Below, one piece after another: positions 35,756 through 46,139 of a stretch of DNA of 64,000 nt (positions within the stretch are counted from its first letter, which is position 1; each line of letters opens with the position of its first letter). Made by a program: the position numbers and the translations under genes. Below the pieces are notes generated by a model. That model was given only the letters and a program-made list of their open reading frames with translations. It was not told the DNA's origin and did not search any database. Source of the DNA: Rhabdophis nuchalis (taxonomy: Eukaryota; Chordata; Lepidosauria; Squamata; Natricidae); assembly GCA_039707465.1 (NCBI GenBank), contig CM077648.1, positions 74,704,119-74,768,118 of the forward strand, written 5' to 3'.

Positions 35756-35801
35756 GACTAGGATAGATTTTTTCGAGCTTTTTAGCTCTCATCAGCTAGC
35801 C
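35756..35801 (-). ncRNA. Hammerhead ribozyme motif A (stem III decayed)
   Basis: On the minus strand: stem I GGCTAG pairing with CTAGTC (one G-U), core CTGATGA, stem II GAGCT/AGCTC with loop AAAA, GAAA, then the stem III region and ATC before the cleavage position. Stem III (TAGATCTAT in unit C) is mutated here, so activity is doubtful. Confidence 0.75.
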
Positions 35802-35807
35802 ATACCC

Positions 35808-35872
35808 TTACTGGGATTTGAACCGGGGCTGTATTACATGCTAGGCAGGAGCCTTAGCCATTAGGCCACCAG
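35808..35872 (-). promoter_or_regulatory. tRNA-like sequence with A and B boxes upstream of hammerhead A
   Basis: On the minus strand, A box TGGCCTAATGGC (35868-35857) and B box GGTTCAAATCC (35824-35814) have tRNA-like order and spacing, and end directly before hammerhead A in the same orientation. An internal RNA polymerase III promoter is the plausible role. A second, more diverged copy precedes hammerhead B at about 36490-36560. Confidence 0.65.
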
Positions 35873-35908
35873 GTTCTCTTTCTGATCAGCTGAGACAGGA
35901 GGATAAGT

Positions 35909-36119
35909 GGGGCTCATCTGTTGGTCGGTGCTGGTTTCCAGATGTCTGGTAGGCGGGAGGTGTCATCACGTTTGTTCATATTGTTAGGTTGTTTCTCTAT
36001 TTCAGAGAAATCAGAGAAGCCATCGAAATAGAGAAACAACCTAACAATATGAACAAACGTGATGACACCTCCCGCCTACCAGACATCTGGAAACCAGCAC
36101 TGACCAACAGATGAGCCCC
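35909..36119. repeat. Inverted repeat, 95-bp arms, 21-bp spacer
   Basis: Arms 35909-36003 and 36025-36119 are reverse complements with one mismatch seen. Each arm encodes the same peptide end (IEIEKQPNNMNKRDDTSRL) on opposite strands. Confidence 0.95.
36004..36114 (+). pseudogene. PLE ORF C-terminus remnant
   Basis: Reads REIREAIEIEKQPNNM, then DIWKPAL, then a stop at 36112-36114. This resembles the tail after the GIY-YIG endonuclease of Penelope-like elements (REAIEI followed by a short linker and W-P-L). The minus-strand arm 36003-35914 encodes the same tail and runs on into tRNA-like and hammerhead sequence, as a 3' pLTR would. Confidence 0.55.
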
Positions 36120-36407
36120 ACCCTCCACCCAAGCCGTTGAAATTCAAAATAAGGAGAAACATACAAATAAGACCAATCAGCATTAATCAACCAATCATGA
36201 TACAGCTTAGCCATTAGGCCAACCAGTTCTCTTCCTGTTCAGTTGAGACAGGAGGATAAGTATATACGTGTTCCACAACACCCTGTTAGGCCCCAATTAA
36301 GGGAGGAAGCATACTGTTTCCTTTTCTGCCTTTCAGCTCATCACCAGAGACCATCTAGACAGAAAGCCATGAGTTTCGTTGTGTAATTTTTTAATAATTG
36401 TGTTACG

Positions 36408-36716
36408 TTTTTGAGCTGATCAATAAATAAGTCAGGGAGACTAGGATAGATCTATTTTGAGCTTTTTAGCTTTCATCAGCTAGTCATACCCTTAATGGGA
36501 TTTGAACTGGGGCTGTATTACATGTTAGGCAAAGCCTTAGCCACTTAAGCCACCAGATTCTCTTCCTGATCAGCTGAGACAGGAGGATAAGTATATACAT
36601 GTGTCACAACACTCTGTTAGGCCCCAATTAAGGGAGGGAGCATACTGCTCTCCTTTTCTGCCTTTCGGCTCATCACCAGAGACTATCTAGACAGAAAGCC
36701 ATGAGTTCCGTTGTGT
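36408..36716 (-). repeat. pLTR-like unit containing tRNA-like boxes and hammerhead B
   Basis: On the minus strand the unit begins near ATTACACAACGGAACTCATG, continues through CTTATCCTCCTGTCTCAGCT, the tRNA-like part and hammerhead B, and ends GCTCAAAAACGTAACA. The first 190 bp are repeated in tandem at 36400-36205 and truncated inside the A box. Confidence 0.75.
36439..36485 (-). ncRNA. Hammerhead ribozyme motif B (core mutated)
   Basis: Stem I GACTAG/CTAGTC is perfectly paired and CTGATGA is intact, stem III ATAG/CTAT intact, but the GAAA box reads AAAA (conserved G lost) and stem II has one mismatch. Predicted inactive. Confidence 0.75.
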
Positions 36717-36741
36717 AATTTTGTTATATGTGTGTAAATGA

Positions 36742-36809
36742 CTCTCATCAGCTAGCCATACCCTTACTGGGATGAGAGCCAAAAAGCTCGAAATAGATCT
36801 ATCCTAGTC
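36742..36809 (+). ncRNA. Hammerhead ribozyme motif C, split by a micro-inversion
   Basis: The 3' half is perfect on the plus strand (stem II GAGC/GCTC, GAAA, ATAGATCTATC, CTAGTC). The 5' half (stem I strand and CTGATGA) is present but reversed, between CTCTCATC (36742-36749) and GATGAGAG (36771-36778), which are exact inverted repeats. Flipping 36742-36778 would bring the halves into the normal order. Confidence 0.75.
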
Positions 36810-37237
36810 TCCCTGACTTATTTATTGATCAGCTCAAAAATGTTATACATACATACATATGCTAGACATGATTACTTCCAGCCAGACCTGATTCCAAAAC
36901 CTTTTGAAATGAGACAGAAGATGCCATAAAATTAGACTGAAGTGTAATGTGGACTATTTAATGGTTGGATAATGACCACCACCCTGCAGTACAGTTATTA
37001 ACTTTTGACTGACATTTCAGAAATAAGGGGATGCTGTACCCCTATGCCATTTCTATGTAATAAGCCATATTAATTTTCAATTTTTGTTCTAAGAAGTCAA
37101 ACCATGCAGATATAATGAGAGGCAGAACCAGATTTAAAAAATCACTTAGCAGCATAAAAAATATCCTCACAGAAAAATGCAAGACTGATTCTTAAAAGTC
37201 CATTTTGGTCCAATTTAAGTAAAACTAGGCATGAAAT

Positions 37238-37589
37238 GAGGGATGCAGGGGCTCAATGGCTAAGACGCTGAGCTTGTTGATCAGAAGTTTGGTGATTCAA
37301 ATTCCTAGCACCATGTAACAGAGTGAGCTCCCATTACTTGTCCCAGCTTCTGCCAGCCTAGCAGTTTGAAAGCATGTAAGAATGCAAGTAGAAAAATAGG
37401 AACCACCTTTGATGGAAGGGTAACAGCGTTCCATGCGCCTTGGGTGTTTAGTCATGCCGGCCACGTGATTACAGAGACGTCTTTAGACAGTGCTGGTTCT
37501 TCAGCTTTGAAACAGAGATGAGCACTGCCCCCTAGAGTCAGAAACGACTAGCACATATGTGCATGGGGAACCTTTACCTTTACCTTAGA
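37238..37589 (+). mobile_element. Sauria-type SINE (tRNA head, Bov-B-like tail)
   Basis: The tRNA-like head has GGCTCAATGGCTAAGACGC (A box) and GGTGATTCAAATTCC (B box). The body continues through GTCATGCCGGCCACGTGA and CCCTAGAGTCAGAAACGAC to a tail with repeated CTTTACCTT. CATGAAAT flanks it (37230-37237 and 37590-37597) as a short TSD. Confidence 0.9.
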
Positions 37590-38439
37590 CATGAAATATG
37601 ATAAACCTGAATAGTCAACATGGGTTACCATAAACAAAGGCCTCATCTTGAATTGCAGGGAAATATAGCTATACAAAGGTAATCGGCATGTTCAAAGTCT
37701 ATGAATAGCTTTTTGTTCTATACTTTCCTGCTCGTATAAATTATATTCCTTTATTGTAGCACAGTCACTAAATAAACATGCATAACAGAGTGTATAAACT
37801 CAGTAGAGATTTGTTGTTTTTTAAAAAAAATCTGAGCTCTCCCAAAGGTGCATATTAATTTATATGTAATTTTCAAAAGTGTTGTAGTAAAACTAAAACC
37901 AACAGATATTTTTGGGCAAAGGTTCATGGACTGAGCCAGAAGGAAAAGTCGATTAAGTTTGTAGAAATTTATGAGTTACAGTACCTCAAATTTCTAGTCT
38001 AACTGTTGTGTATCTGTTGGAACTTAAGTTTTATTCTAATTGCTCAACTATTGACTTAAAATATTAAATTTCTTTCCAGGGACCTGGTGCCTTTTACCTT
38101 GGTATATAATTACATGTCCAATAGGTTTCATGTGAATTTTTACCTAGCTCCAAAATTTTAAAAAGTTAAACAAAATATTACAAAATTTATTTAACTGTGC
38201 ATCTGAACTTGGATAAGCTAACAGTTAACATTTATCTTGGTCGATTTTTTTAGTCTTTTCCAACTATACAGATATAGCATAAGGAATAGGAATAGGAATA
38301 AGGGAGACTCAGATCTCAAAAATGAATTTATTTTGAAACTATTATTGTAATTCCTGAAAACGGATGTTAATACGAAACAAAAGATTGAATGTACAAAGTT
38401 TAAGATGTGATATATATGTATCTTTTTCCACCATTTACT

Positions 38440-38576
38440 TAACTGTATTTTGTACGAAGCCTCGGAGGCAGTCACCACCCCTGACATGGAAGTCCTAAAA
38501 TGTTAACGTAATACCCTACATATCCCCTTTTCCTTTTTATATATTGTAAAACCAATAAAAATGTTTTTTTTAAAAA
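38440..38576 (+). mobile_element. L1 3' end fragment
   Basis: Ends ATTGTAAAACCAATAAAAATG, as in the fragment at 28540-28711, then a short A/T run directly followed by a hexanucleotide array. The left limit is approximate. Confidence 0.55.
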
Positions 38577-38648
38577 AGGGATAGGGATAGGGATAGGGAT
38601 AGGGATAGGGATAGGGATAGGGATAGGGATAGGGATAGGGATAGGGAT
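38577..38648. repeat. (GGGATA)n hexanucleotide array
   Basis: Twelve consecutive GGGATA units start right at the L1 3' terminus. A short GGAATA run lies at 38282-38304, to the left of the L1 fragment. Confidence 0.97.
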
Positions 38649-38859
38649 GAATGGAATGGAATGGAACGGAATAGAATTTTTTATTGGCCAAGTTTGATTG
38701 GACACCCAAAGAGTTTGTCTCTAGTGCATAAGCTTCCAGCGTACATACACAGTGATAGGTCCTATATCATAGATCATACTTATTTGTAAGATACATGTTT
38801 GTTTATTTAACAATTTCCCAGCAGCACAGGACATTTATGTTAGCTCTTTTTAATATTTC

Positions 38860-40130
38860 TAAGCAGTCTTAGAAAGTAAATATTGTAATATTCATCTGGA
38901 GGGCTATGTTTTTACTAATAGACCAGATAAAAAGCTGTATTACATCTCTTCTTTTAGGTTCAACTGTATTTGTAGGCAATTTCAGCTTTATTCTTATACA
39001 GCAAACAAATGATATTTCTCGATTTGGCTCATAATGCGCTGTTGGGCCCAGAATTTTATTTGGCACAAGCTCATGGCACTTTTGTTACAGTTTCATCTTG
39101 TAGTGTTTTTTCATTTTATGCTGTTCAAGGGCTGTAGTTCAAAATACTACTCCTTTAAAAATAATTCTCAAACATGATACCATATAAATGAAGTACATGG
39201 CTTCATACATTCAAACCCCACCTTTGTTCTCTTGTGTTTCAGGGTAATATTTCTGTACTAAAAACCATTCATACCCATATTGACATTACAGCTCAGAATG
39301 TTTGAATTGGATGGTATTTCCAGCAAACAAATGTCTCACTTCCTTTCATGTACCTTCCAGTTGGTCAAGGTCAACTGTCAAACAGGAGGAAGTTTTTCCT
39401 AGTGGTTATGTCATGCTTGATGGAGTCAGATGTTTCTGACCTTGCTAAAAATGATTCCTTGCTATTTGTTATTCTCCTGTAAAACTGCTGATCAAAAAAT
39501 AAACCAAGTCCTGATATCAGAGAAACTAATGTTAATACAAGGAAATGAGGCATTAATAGCATCTGCTTGGAAGAAATATTCTCCCTTTTAATTAGGTCAG
39601 ATGTTAGGTTAATAAAATGAAAGAGTACACAACTGAATATTTTGTATATTCCTTTTAAGCACGTAGAATGACATTTTGAGATCTTCTGGAATCTGGAATA
39701 TATGAAAGGCAATGCTTAGGAAGGCTATAATATGGTTGAATTTAAACTACAGCTGCCACATTTAGTCTACAAGTATATGTATAACTACTATGTGAACCAA
39801 AGAATTTGTGTTTTCTGTACTCTTCGTTGGCATTTCATCTTCCTCTGGATGTTTGCAGCCCAGAAATGGTAGGGTAGTTCTCCTGAAACAACCATTTGGA
39901 ATCCCAGCCACTTCATTTAATGGTTTTCTAAGCAACTGGACTTTTTGCATAATCATACAATATATATGTATAACCTGTTGCCTACAACCACACCTTAGCT
40001 CTTGATACATGCGTAACAAAGGAATGAAAGATACCACATTCCCAGGTGTGCCATGAAGCAAGTCTTTGTGGTGGAAAAACTCAACCCACCGCTCCTCGGA
40101 CTAGTTAGTTCTATGGGAAGGAAAGTATAT
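38860..40130. other. Unassigned intergenic DNA
   Basis: Nothing recognised beyond short open frames without domain features. Confidence 0.45.
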
Positions 40131-40134
40131 ATTT

Positions 40135-40250
40135 TATATTTATATTTGTCAGATTTATATACCGCCCTATTCTCCGTGGTAGGACTCAGGGCGGTGCACA
40201 GAAAGAATAAAACCACAACAAATATATACAATAAAAATATAAAAGTAAAG
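40135..40250 (-). mobile_element. L2-clade LINE 3' UTR fragment
   Basis: The conserved 3'-terminal segment (ACCGCCCTATTCTCCG...GGACTCAGGGCGGTGCACA) on the minus strand, no ORF. Confidence 0.75.
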
Positions 40251-40389
40251 CAACATTGCTTTTCCATACTGTCTCTTTGCTATGAGGAATGGTCAGCTTT
40301 GTAAAATCCTGTTTCCTTTACAGTTCAAAATGATGGGCAATAGTCTCCTATGGATTTAAAAGCATCGTTAAAATGTTTCATAACATTCA

Positions 40390-40935
40390 CCATCTTTAAA
40401 GCGCTCCATGGCACGGGACCTAGCTATCTGCGAGATCACATCCTGCCCCATACATCCCTTCGACCGATTCGCTCCCACAGAGAGGGACTTCTCCGGGTGC
40501 CGTCCACTAGGCAATGCCAGCGGGCAACACCCAGGGGAAGGGCCTTCTCTGTGGCGGCACTATGGAACGACCTACCCCCCAAGCTTAGAACAACCCAGGA
40601 CCTCCGCGCCTTCCGTCAAAAGCTCAAGACCCATCTCTTTCAGCAGGCCGGCCTGGCCTAACCAACTCCAGCCTTTTTAGTCTGAATATATAAATTGTTT
40701 TAATTGGCTTTCAAGGGATTTAGTTTTTAGGATTTTAGGTTTTTTAGCACAGGGATAAATTGTTTAATCTGATTTTATATATTTATTGTGTATTTATGTT
40801 TGTACATTTTTTAATTCCCGTGCACCGCCCCGAGTCCCTTCGGGGAGAGGGAGCTGTCTATAAATTAAATTTATTACTATCATTATCATTATCATTATCA
40901 TTATCATTATCATTATCATTATCATTATCATTATC

Positions 40936-41001
<66 letters not shown>
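40390..41001 (+). mobile_element. L2-clade LINE 3' end with (ATTATC)n(ATT)n tail
   Basis: The last ~90 codons of ORF2 (TIFKALHGTGPSYLRDHILPHT to FQQAGLA), 3' UTR with CCGAGTCCCTTCGGGG, then a 130-bp tail of ATTATC units followed by ATT units. One or two codons are lost ([12 protein letters not shown]). Confidence 0.93.
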
Positions 41002-41006
<5 letters not shown>

Positions 41007-41690
41007 GAACACTTTAGGCAGTTTTTCCTTATTTTTATAATAGTTCATATACAGTCAATTTTCCAAGAATCACCCATTTCCTTCTTTGAGAATCATTTCC
41101 CAATGAAGCCTTTTAATTCGCCTATGTAATCACTGTTTAATTTTAAGATGAAATGTTTACATTCAATTTTCAGTAGCAAAATCTCTCCAGGTACCGTTTT
41201 TCCTGCAGATTCTAGGTCATGGAAAAAGAAACAAACTAGCATTTGATCTTAAGGAAACAGAGTCCAGAATTCTTTTTAAAGTCCAGTTTAACTAACAAAC
41301 TAACCAAGATGAAAGATAATAGAGATTAATTGTGCTTAGTAGAATTAGTACAACAATGGAAATTCCACCGCATACCCCTCCTCAGCCACCTCCACAAGAT
41401 GGCTGCAAAGAATTCAGAGTTTTCTGTATTTTTTCCTGTTACCTAGTGGCCAACGAGAATGTTATAGTTCAGAAATGCCATGCCTAACACTAGTATTCTA
41501 CTGCAGCCTTGATTTACACTGCCATTATTCAGTTTTAGAGATTTGCTTCCTCTCAACTCCTATCCCAAAGGTAGAAATAGGAACAGAAGATCCCTGGGAG
41601 TTTTCAAGTTTTGAGAATTTGTGTAGGAAAATATAGAAGGAAAATGGGCTGATTTGGGAGTCCTGCCTTATCAATTTATATTAGTTAGAG

Positions 41691-41732
41691 CAGGGGTCTC
41701 CAACTTTTGCAACTTTAAGTCTGGAGGACTTG
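41691..41732 (+). mobile_element. 42-bp one-ended fragment of palindromic hAT MITE, TSD AGTTAGAG
   Basis: Only the left 42 bp of the CAGGGGTCTCCAAC family is present, yet AGTTAGAG is repeated exactly at 41683-41690 and 41733-41740. Confidence 0.85.
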
Positions 41733-41997
41733 AGTTAGAGGGCTTCAGACATCAACAAAGTACCTGACAAAACTTAATGGGAAGAAGCACTGTAAATAAA
41801 GATTTATAAATCTTTGCATTTTAGGAAACATAAATGCTTTTCTAACCAAGGAAGCCTAAGGAAGACGTTCTGATACTTGAAATCTCGGAGGAATTTTGTA
41901 AAATTTCATTTGGCCTGATAAACATTGCCTGTATGATTTCAGATGATGCTTTCATTAAATATTCAGTTAATTTTAAGAACAACCTAACCATAACCAT

Positions 41998-42636
41998 AGA
42001 CTATTGTAACTCTCTCTACATGGGGCTCCCCTTGAGGTGCACTCGGAGACTTCAGCTAGTCCAGAATGCAGCCACGCGAGCAATTATGGGAACCTCAAGG
42101 TTTACCCATGTAACACCGCTCTTGCGCGAGCTGCACTGGCTACCTGTCGTCTTCCGGGTGCGCTTCAAGGTTCTAGTTATCATCTTTAAAGCGCTCCATG
42201 GCTCGGGATCTAGCTATTTGCGGGATCGGATCCTGCCTCATACATCCACACGGCCTATTCGCTCACACAGAGAGGGACTTCTCCGGGTGCCGTCCACTAG
42301 ACTTTGTCAGCGGGCGACGCCCAGGGGAAGGGCTCTCTCTGTGGCGGGCCCAGCCCTCTGGAATGACCTTCCCCCCGACATTAGAACAACCACAGACCTC
42401 CGCTCCTTCCGTCTAAAACTAAAAACATATCTGTTCTGCTTGGCCGGCCTAGGGTAGTCTCCCTTCTATGAGGTTGTTAATAATTTTAGATGGGGATTTT
42501 AGTAATTTTTAACTGGGAATTTTTAGCACAGGGATATCATTTAATCTGTTTTTATTATGTGTGTATATTTATTGTTTTATTTGCCATGTGCACCGCTCCG
42601 AGTCCCTTCGGGGAGAGGGAGCGGTCAACAAATTAA

Positions 42637-42720
<84 letters not shown>
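41998..42720 (+). mobile_element. L2-clade LINE 3' end with (ATT)n tail
   Basis: ORF2 C-terminal ~150 codons without a stop ([18 protein letters not shown] to CLAGLG ending at 42457), 3' UTR with CGAGTCCCTTCGGGG, then a 90-bp ATT array. Confidence 0.93.
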
Positions 42721-42721
<1 letters not shown>

Positions 42722-43495
42722 AAAAAACTTTTTTTCCAAAGTTTTTAATTCTTTTTTGTTACAAATTTTAAATTCTTTTGTAAACAAAGTGTTGCCTGGG
42801 TTTCCCCTTTAACATTCTCTCATATATATAATTCATTTTACATCATATTTTCATTTCCAATTTTAGCCATATAATTTTCTTCCCATATTTTCCATCTTAA
42901 ACTTAATTTTTTCTTAACATATAAACAATATCATTATTTGCCCCTTCAAAGATAAACCAAATTTATCATTTTATTTTCCATCTGTTATTCTATTTTCTAC
43001 AGGTAGCGCATATCGTCAAATTCAACTTTTATATAATAAACATTTTACTTAATTAGTTATCCACAATTAATAATGTTAATATAATTCCCTCACATCTTAA
43101 TTAGCTAGATATCATAACGGTATTAACATATTTCATTTTATTCTACTAATATATCCCTTCTTTCCCTTCCTCCTTTTCTAACCATTTTCTCTTTGTTCAT
43201 CTCTTACTCTCTTTAATGTTTCACTTTTCATTAATTTTCTGGTTGCTCTTTTATCCCATGTTCTTAGATTCTTTTCTTTCTTTTTTTCCTTTTTCTATGT
43301 ATTATGTCTTTTCTTCTGAATCTTTTCTATCACTTTTCGATAGATTGTTTGAATAACCCTCCCCAAGATTTCTCTTTATCGCTTCCCACTATTTTTCTCT
43401 TTGTATTTGGATTGTTCCTTTTTTGGATACCGTTTCCTTTTTTTCCCTCTCTGCTCTTTCTGTGCCTCTGTAAATCTCGATAAAATTGTCTAATT

Positions 43496-43631
43496 CAGGG
43501 GTCTCCAACCTTTGCAACTTTAAGTCTGAAGGACTTCAGCTCCCAGAACTTGTCCCAGAAGCTTTGCTGGCTGGAGAATTCTGGGAGCTGAAGTCCTTCA
43601 GACTTAAAGTTGCAAAGGTTGGAGACCCCTG
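43496..43631. mobile_element. Palindromic hAT MITE, 136 bp, TSD GTCTAATT/GTCTAACT
   Basis: Complete foldback of the CAGGGGTCTCCAACC family. The TSD copies at 43488-43495 and 43632-43639 differ at one base. Confidence 0.94.
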
Positions 43632-44350
43632 GTCTAACTGGTTTTTATTTTCAGCTTCTTTTGTTACAATATTAACTTCTCATTTGTGTTCCTCTTTGCC
43701 AGTTCCTCTCCTATTTCCTGTTCTATGTGTTTCAATTATTTTTCTGATTCTTTATTACCTTTTAGTGTTGCACGCACATCTTTTAACATTTCAAGTAGTT
43801 CTTCATACATTCCACACTCCATATTCAAAGTTAACAAACTTTTAATACCTTTATGTTTTACCACAATTAATTAAATCTCTCTTCTTGTTTCCAATTTTAA
43901 TATCTGGTCCCAAAGTAGTCCAGTCTACTTTAAAAGTTTTTTATTTTCTTCCTCAGCTGTAGAAAAACAAAGTTAAACAATAGGGAAGGACCATACACTC
44001 CTTAGAAGTTCTCAGTGGTTTTCCTCTTATCTTTCCTGTGGCCAAGGTCAGATTTTACTGCTGAGCCTCGTTTCAGAGTGTTGCTCTGCTTTCTTTCCTA
44101 CAGTAGGTGGCTTTTACAATCCCCCAATAGATTGAATCAATAACTTGTCAAAGTTACCAGAAACCAAAAACTCTAAATCCACAAAGAAAATTTGCTCTTT
44201 CTTCTCTGAATCTTTTCCTATTATTGTTTTAAACTTCTCCAATTCCAATTGTATTAACCAAAATCTTCTTGGACTCTTAGTATTGTAGTCACTGGTTTTT
44301 TTTCCACCCTCTGTATTCCAAATATCAATTAGCCACTACTTCTAAGCTCT

Positions 44351-44370
44351 GGGGGGGGGGGGGGGGGGGG
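44351..44370. repeat. Poly(G) run
   Basis: About 20 consecutive G residues within the putative L1 segment. Such runs are prone to assembly or sequencing length error. Confidence 0.9.
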
Positions 44371-44759
44371 ATTAAATTGTAAATTTAAATTCCTTTACCC
44401 TTGAATTGGCCAGTCTCTCTCCTAGTCCCAGCACTCCATTCAAACACTGCTACTGCTCCAAACTTAGTCAATTTGCCCCGGCAGAGGGATCATTAAAAGA
44501 TGGCTGCAACCCTTGCCATTGATCCAGAGAGCTTGTTTCCGATGTGCCGCAGAGCTTGCCTGGCTCCTCACAATTGTACAAAATGCCTCTTCTTCTTCAC
44601 TGTCCCTACAAGGATGATTCTGGTCCAAAGACCTCCCAACAACAGTTTGCTGGCTGGGTTTTCATGAAACTCCTTGGAACTCGCTATTTCCCCCGCCATC
44701 CTTGCAGCGACGCTTCCAGTTCCCATCATACAAAAAACTTGATTGTTGGTTAATTAAAC

Positions 44760-45790
44760 ACGAAGATTGCTATTTGAAAGTATATCCAAAAATATTATTG
44801 AATCTTGGATAATTGTATTAACACCAAAAAGCATTATTAAATATGTCAGTAATAAAAGCAAATTTTATTTCAGTTGAATTCAATTTTGAGCAAGTAGGAA
44901 CTGCAAATACTTTGAGAAGCAAGTTAATACTGAGTGAAATACATTTTTATATAATTTTATATGTGTATATGTTATAATATTTTGAATTTTATTCAACAAG
45001 AATCCAGAAAAAAAGGAGCAGAATAACAAAATGAGAACCATGGAAACTAGGCAGTTTAATTATTTGCAATATAATTGTGATGAAAAATATTTTGCCTTCT
45101 GATTTGAAAGAAAAAGATATTAAAATATCTGAGAGCTGAAGTCCCCATATCTTAATATTATTAAAGCTTCAAAATACTATAATAGATTGTCAGAAAAAAA
45201 CAATCTTTTCTCTTGTGTAATTGGAATTTCCGTAAGTGCAATTATATCTGAACCCTCAATCTAGAATTAAAGTGCTGCAGCAAAACTTGATCTCTAGTCT
45301 TTTCTCCTGATAAGTATGCTCCTTAGAACATTTCTTAATTTTGTAAATTGTGTATTAATCCTATAAACTCTATAAACCTTGCCTATTGTTATCTTCATCC
45401 CAATCCCAAAAATTAGACCAGGAATTAATCTTTTCTGAGATATCTTCCCATATGGTCTTCTGAAAATGCTCCAAACCTTTATATGGAATTATGTTGAAAG
45501 GGTAATTTTTAGTTTTAAACAGCAGAGATTCAGATTAGAATTGTATGTATAACTGCCAAGAAGAAAATTGGAAGTCATTTGTTTTTCTTTTTTCATGTTT
45601 TCTGATCTTTTTTTTTCTTTTTTCTATCTCTTTTTTTCTTTTTTCTCTTTCATATTTACGATGAAATATTTATTACTGTTTTCTTCAAATCTAACCATTT
45701 TAAAAACTACTACTATAGGAGGAATATCTGTAAAAATACCCAGGATACACAGCATTTTTGAATGTGTGAAGCCTAGACCAAGAATTAGAA
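44760..45790. other. Unassigned A+T-rich DNA
   Basis: Nothing recognised. Confidence 0.45.
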
Positions 45791-45794
45791 CCTC

Positions 45795-46132
45795 AGATTG
45801 CTTTCCCTCTCTGGTTTCCCTGTCCAGTCATGTCTGACTCTGGGGCATGGTGCTCATCTCCATTTCTTGGCCAAGGGAGCCAGTGTTGTCTCAAGACAAT
45901 TTCCATGGTCATGTGGTCAGCATGGCTATATGCCAAGGGTGCATGGAATGCTGTTACTTTCCCACAGAAATTGTACCTATTCATTTACTAGCATTTGCAT
46001 GCTTTTAAGCTGCTAGGTGGGCAGGAGCTGGGGCAAGTAACAAGAACTCATCCTATTGTGCAGCACTTGCGTCTTGAACCCAGCTGAGAAGCTAAGAATC
46101 TTTAACTGCTGAGCCATCGTGCCCCCATTCTT
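45795..46132 (-). mobile_element. Sauria-type SINE
   Basis: Minus-strand copy: tRNA-like head near 46130 (GATGGCTCAGCAGTTAAAG), body with AAAGCATGCAAATGCTAG, and CCAGAGTCAGACATGACTGG near the 3' side. Older than the copy at 37238. Confidence 0.8.
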
Positions 46133-46139
46133 TTCTGTT

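Larger units (their letters stand above)
35715..36860. mobile_element. Penelope-like element (PLE) cluster, rearranged
   Basis: Contains two minus-strand and one plus-strand hammerhead units, each ending GTCTCCCTGACTTATTTATT in sense. Two units are preceded by tRNA-like boxes, and a PLE-type ORF C-terminus is present on both strands. A longer pLTR-like unit runs 36716 to 36408 on the minus strand, and an incomplete tandem copy of its upstream part runs 36400 to 36205. Family knowledge: PLEs carry tandem pseudo-LTRs with minimal hammerhead ribozymes. The RT and GIY-YIG core are absent. Confidence 0.7.
42725..44750 (-). mobile_element. L1 5' portion (5' UTR and ORF1 remnant), tentative
   Basis: The minus strand is A-rich and has ORF1-like broken frames (for example EIYRGTERAERE and TKEAENKNQLD either side of the MITE at 43496), then a G+C-richer segment near 44450-44750 that could be a 5' UTR. 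No ORF2 is attached. Assignment rests on base composition and short peptide resemblance. Confidence 0.4.

Noticed and set aside
35808..35872. A functional tRNA gene
   Set aside because: A and B boxes are present but there is no matching acceptor stem or normal anticodon arm; it is better seen as a tRNA-derived head.
38577..38648. Interstitial telomere repeat
   Set aside because: The unit is GGGATA, not the vertebrate telomere TTAGGG in any rotation.
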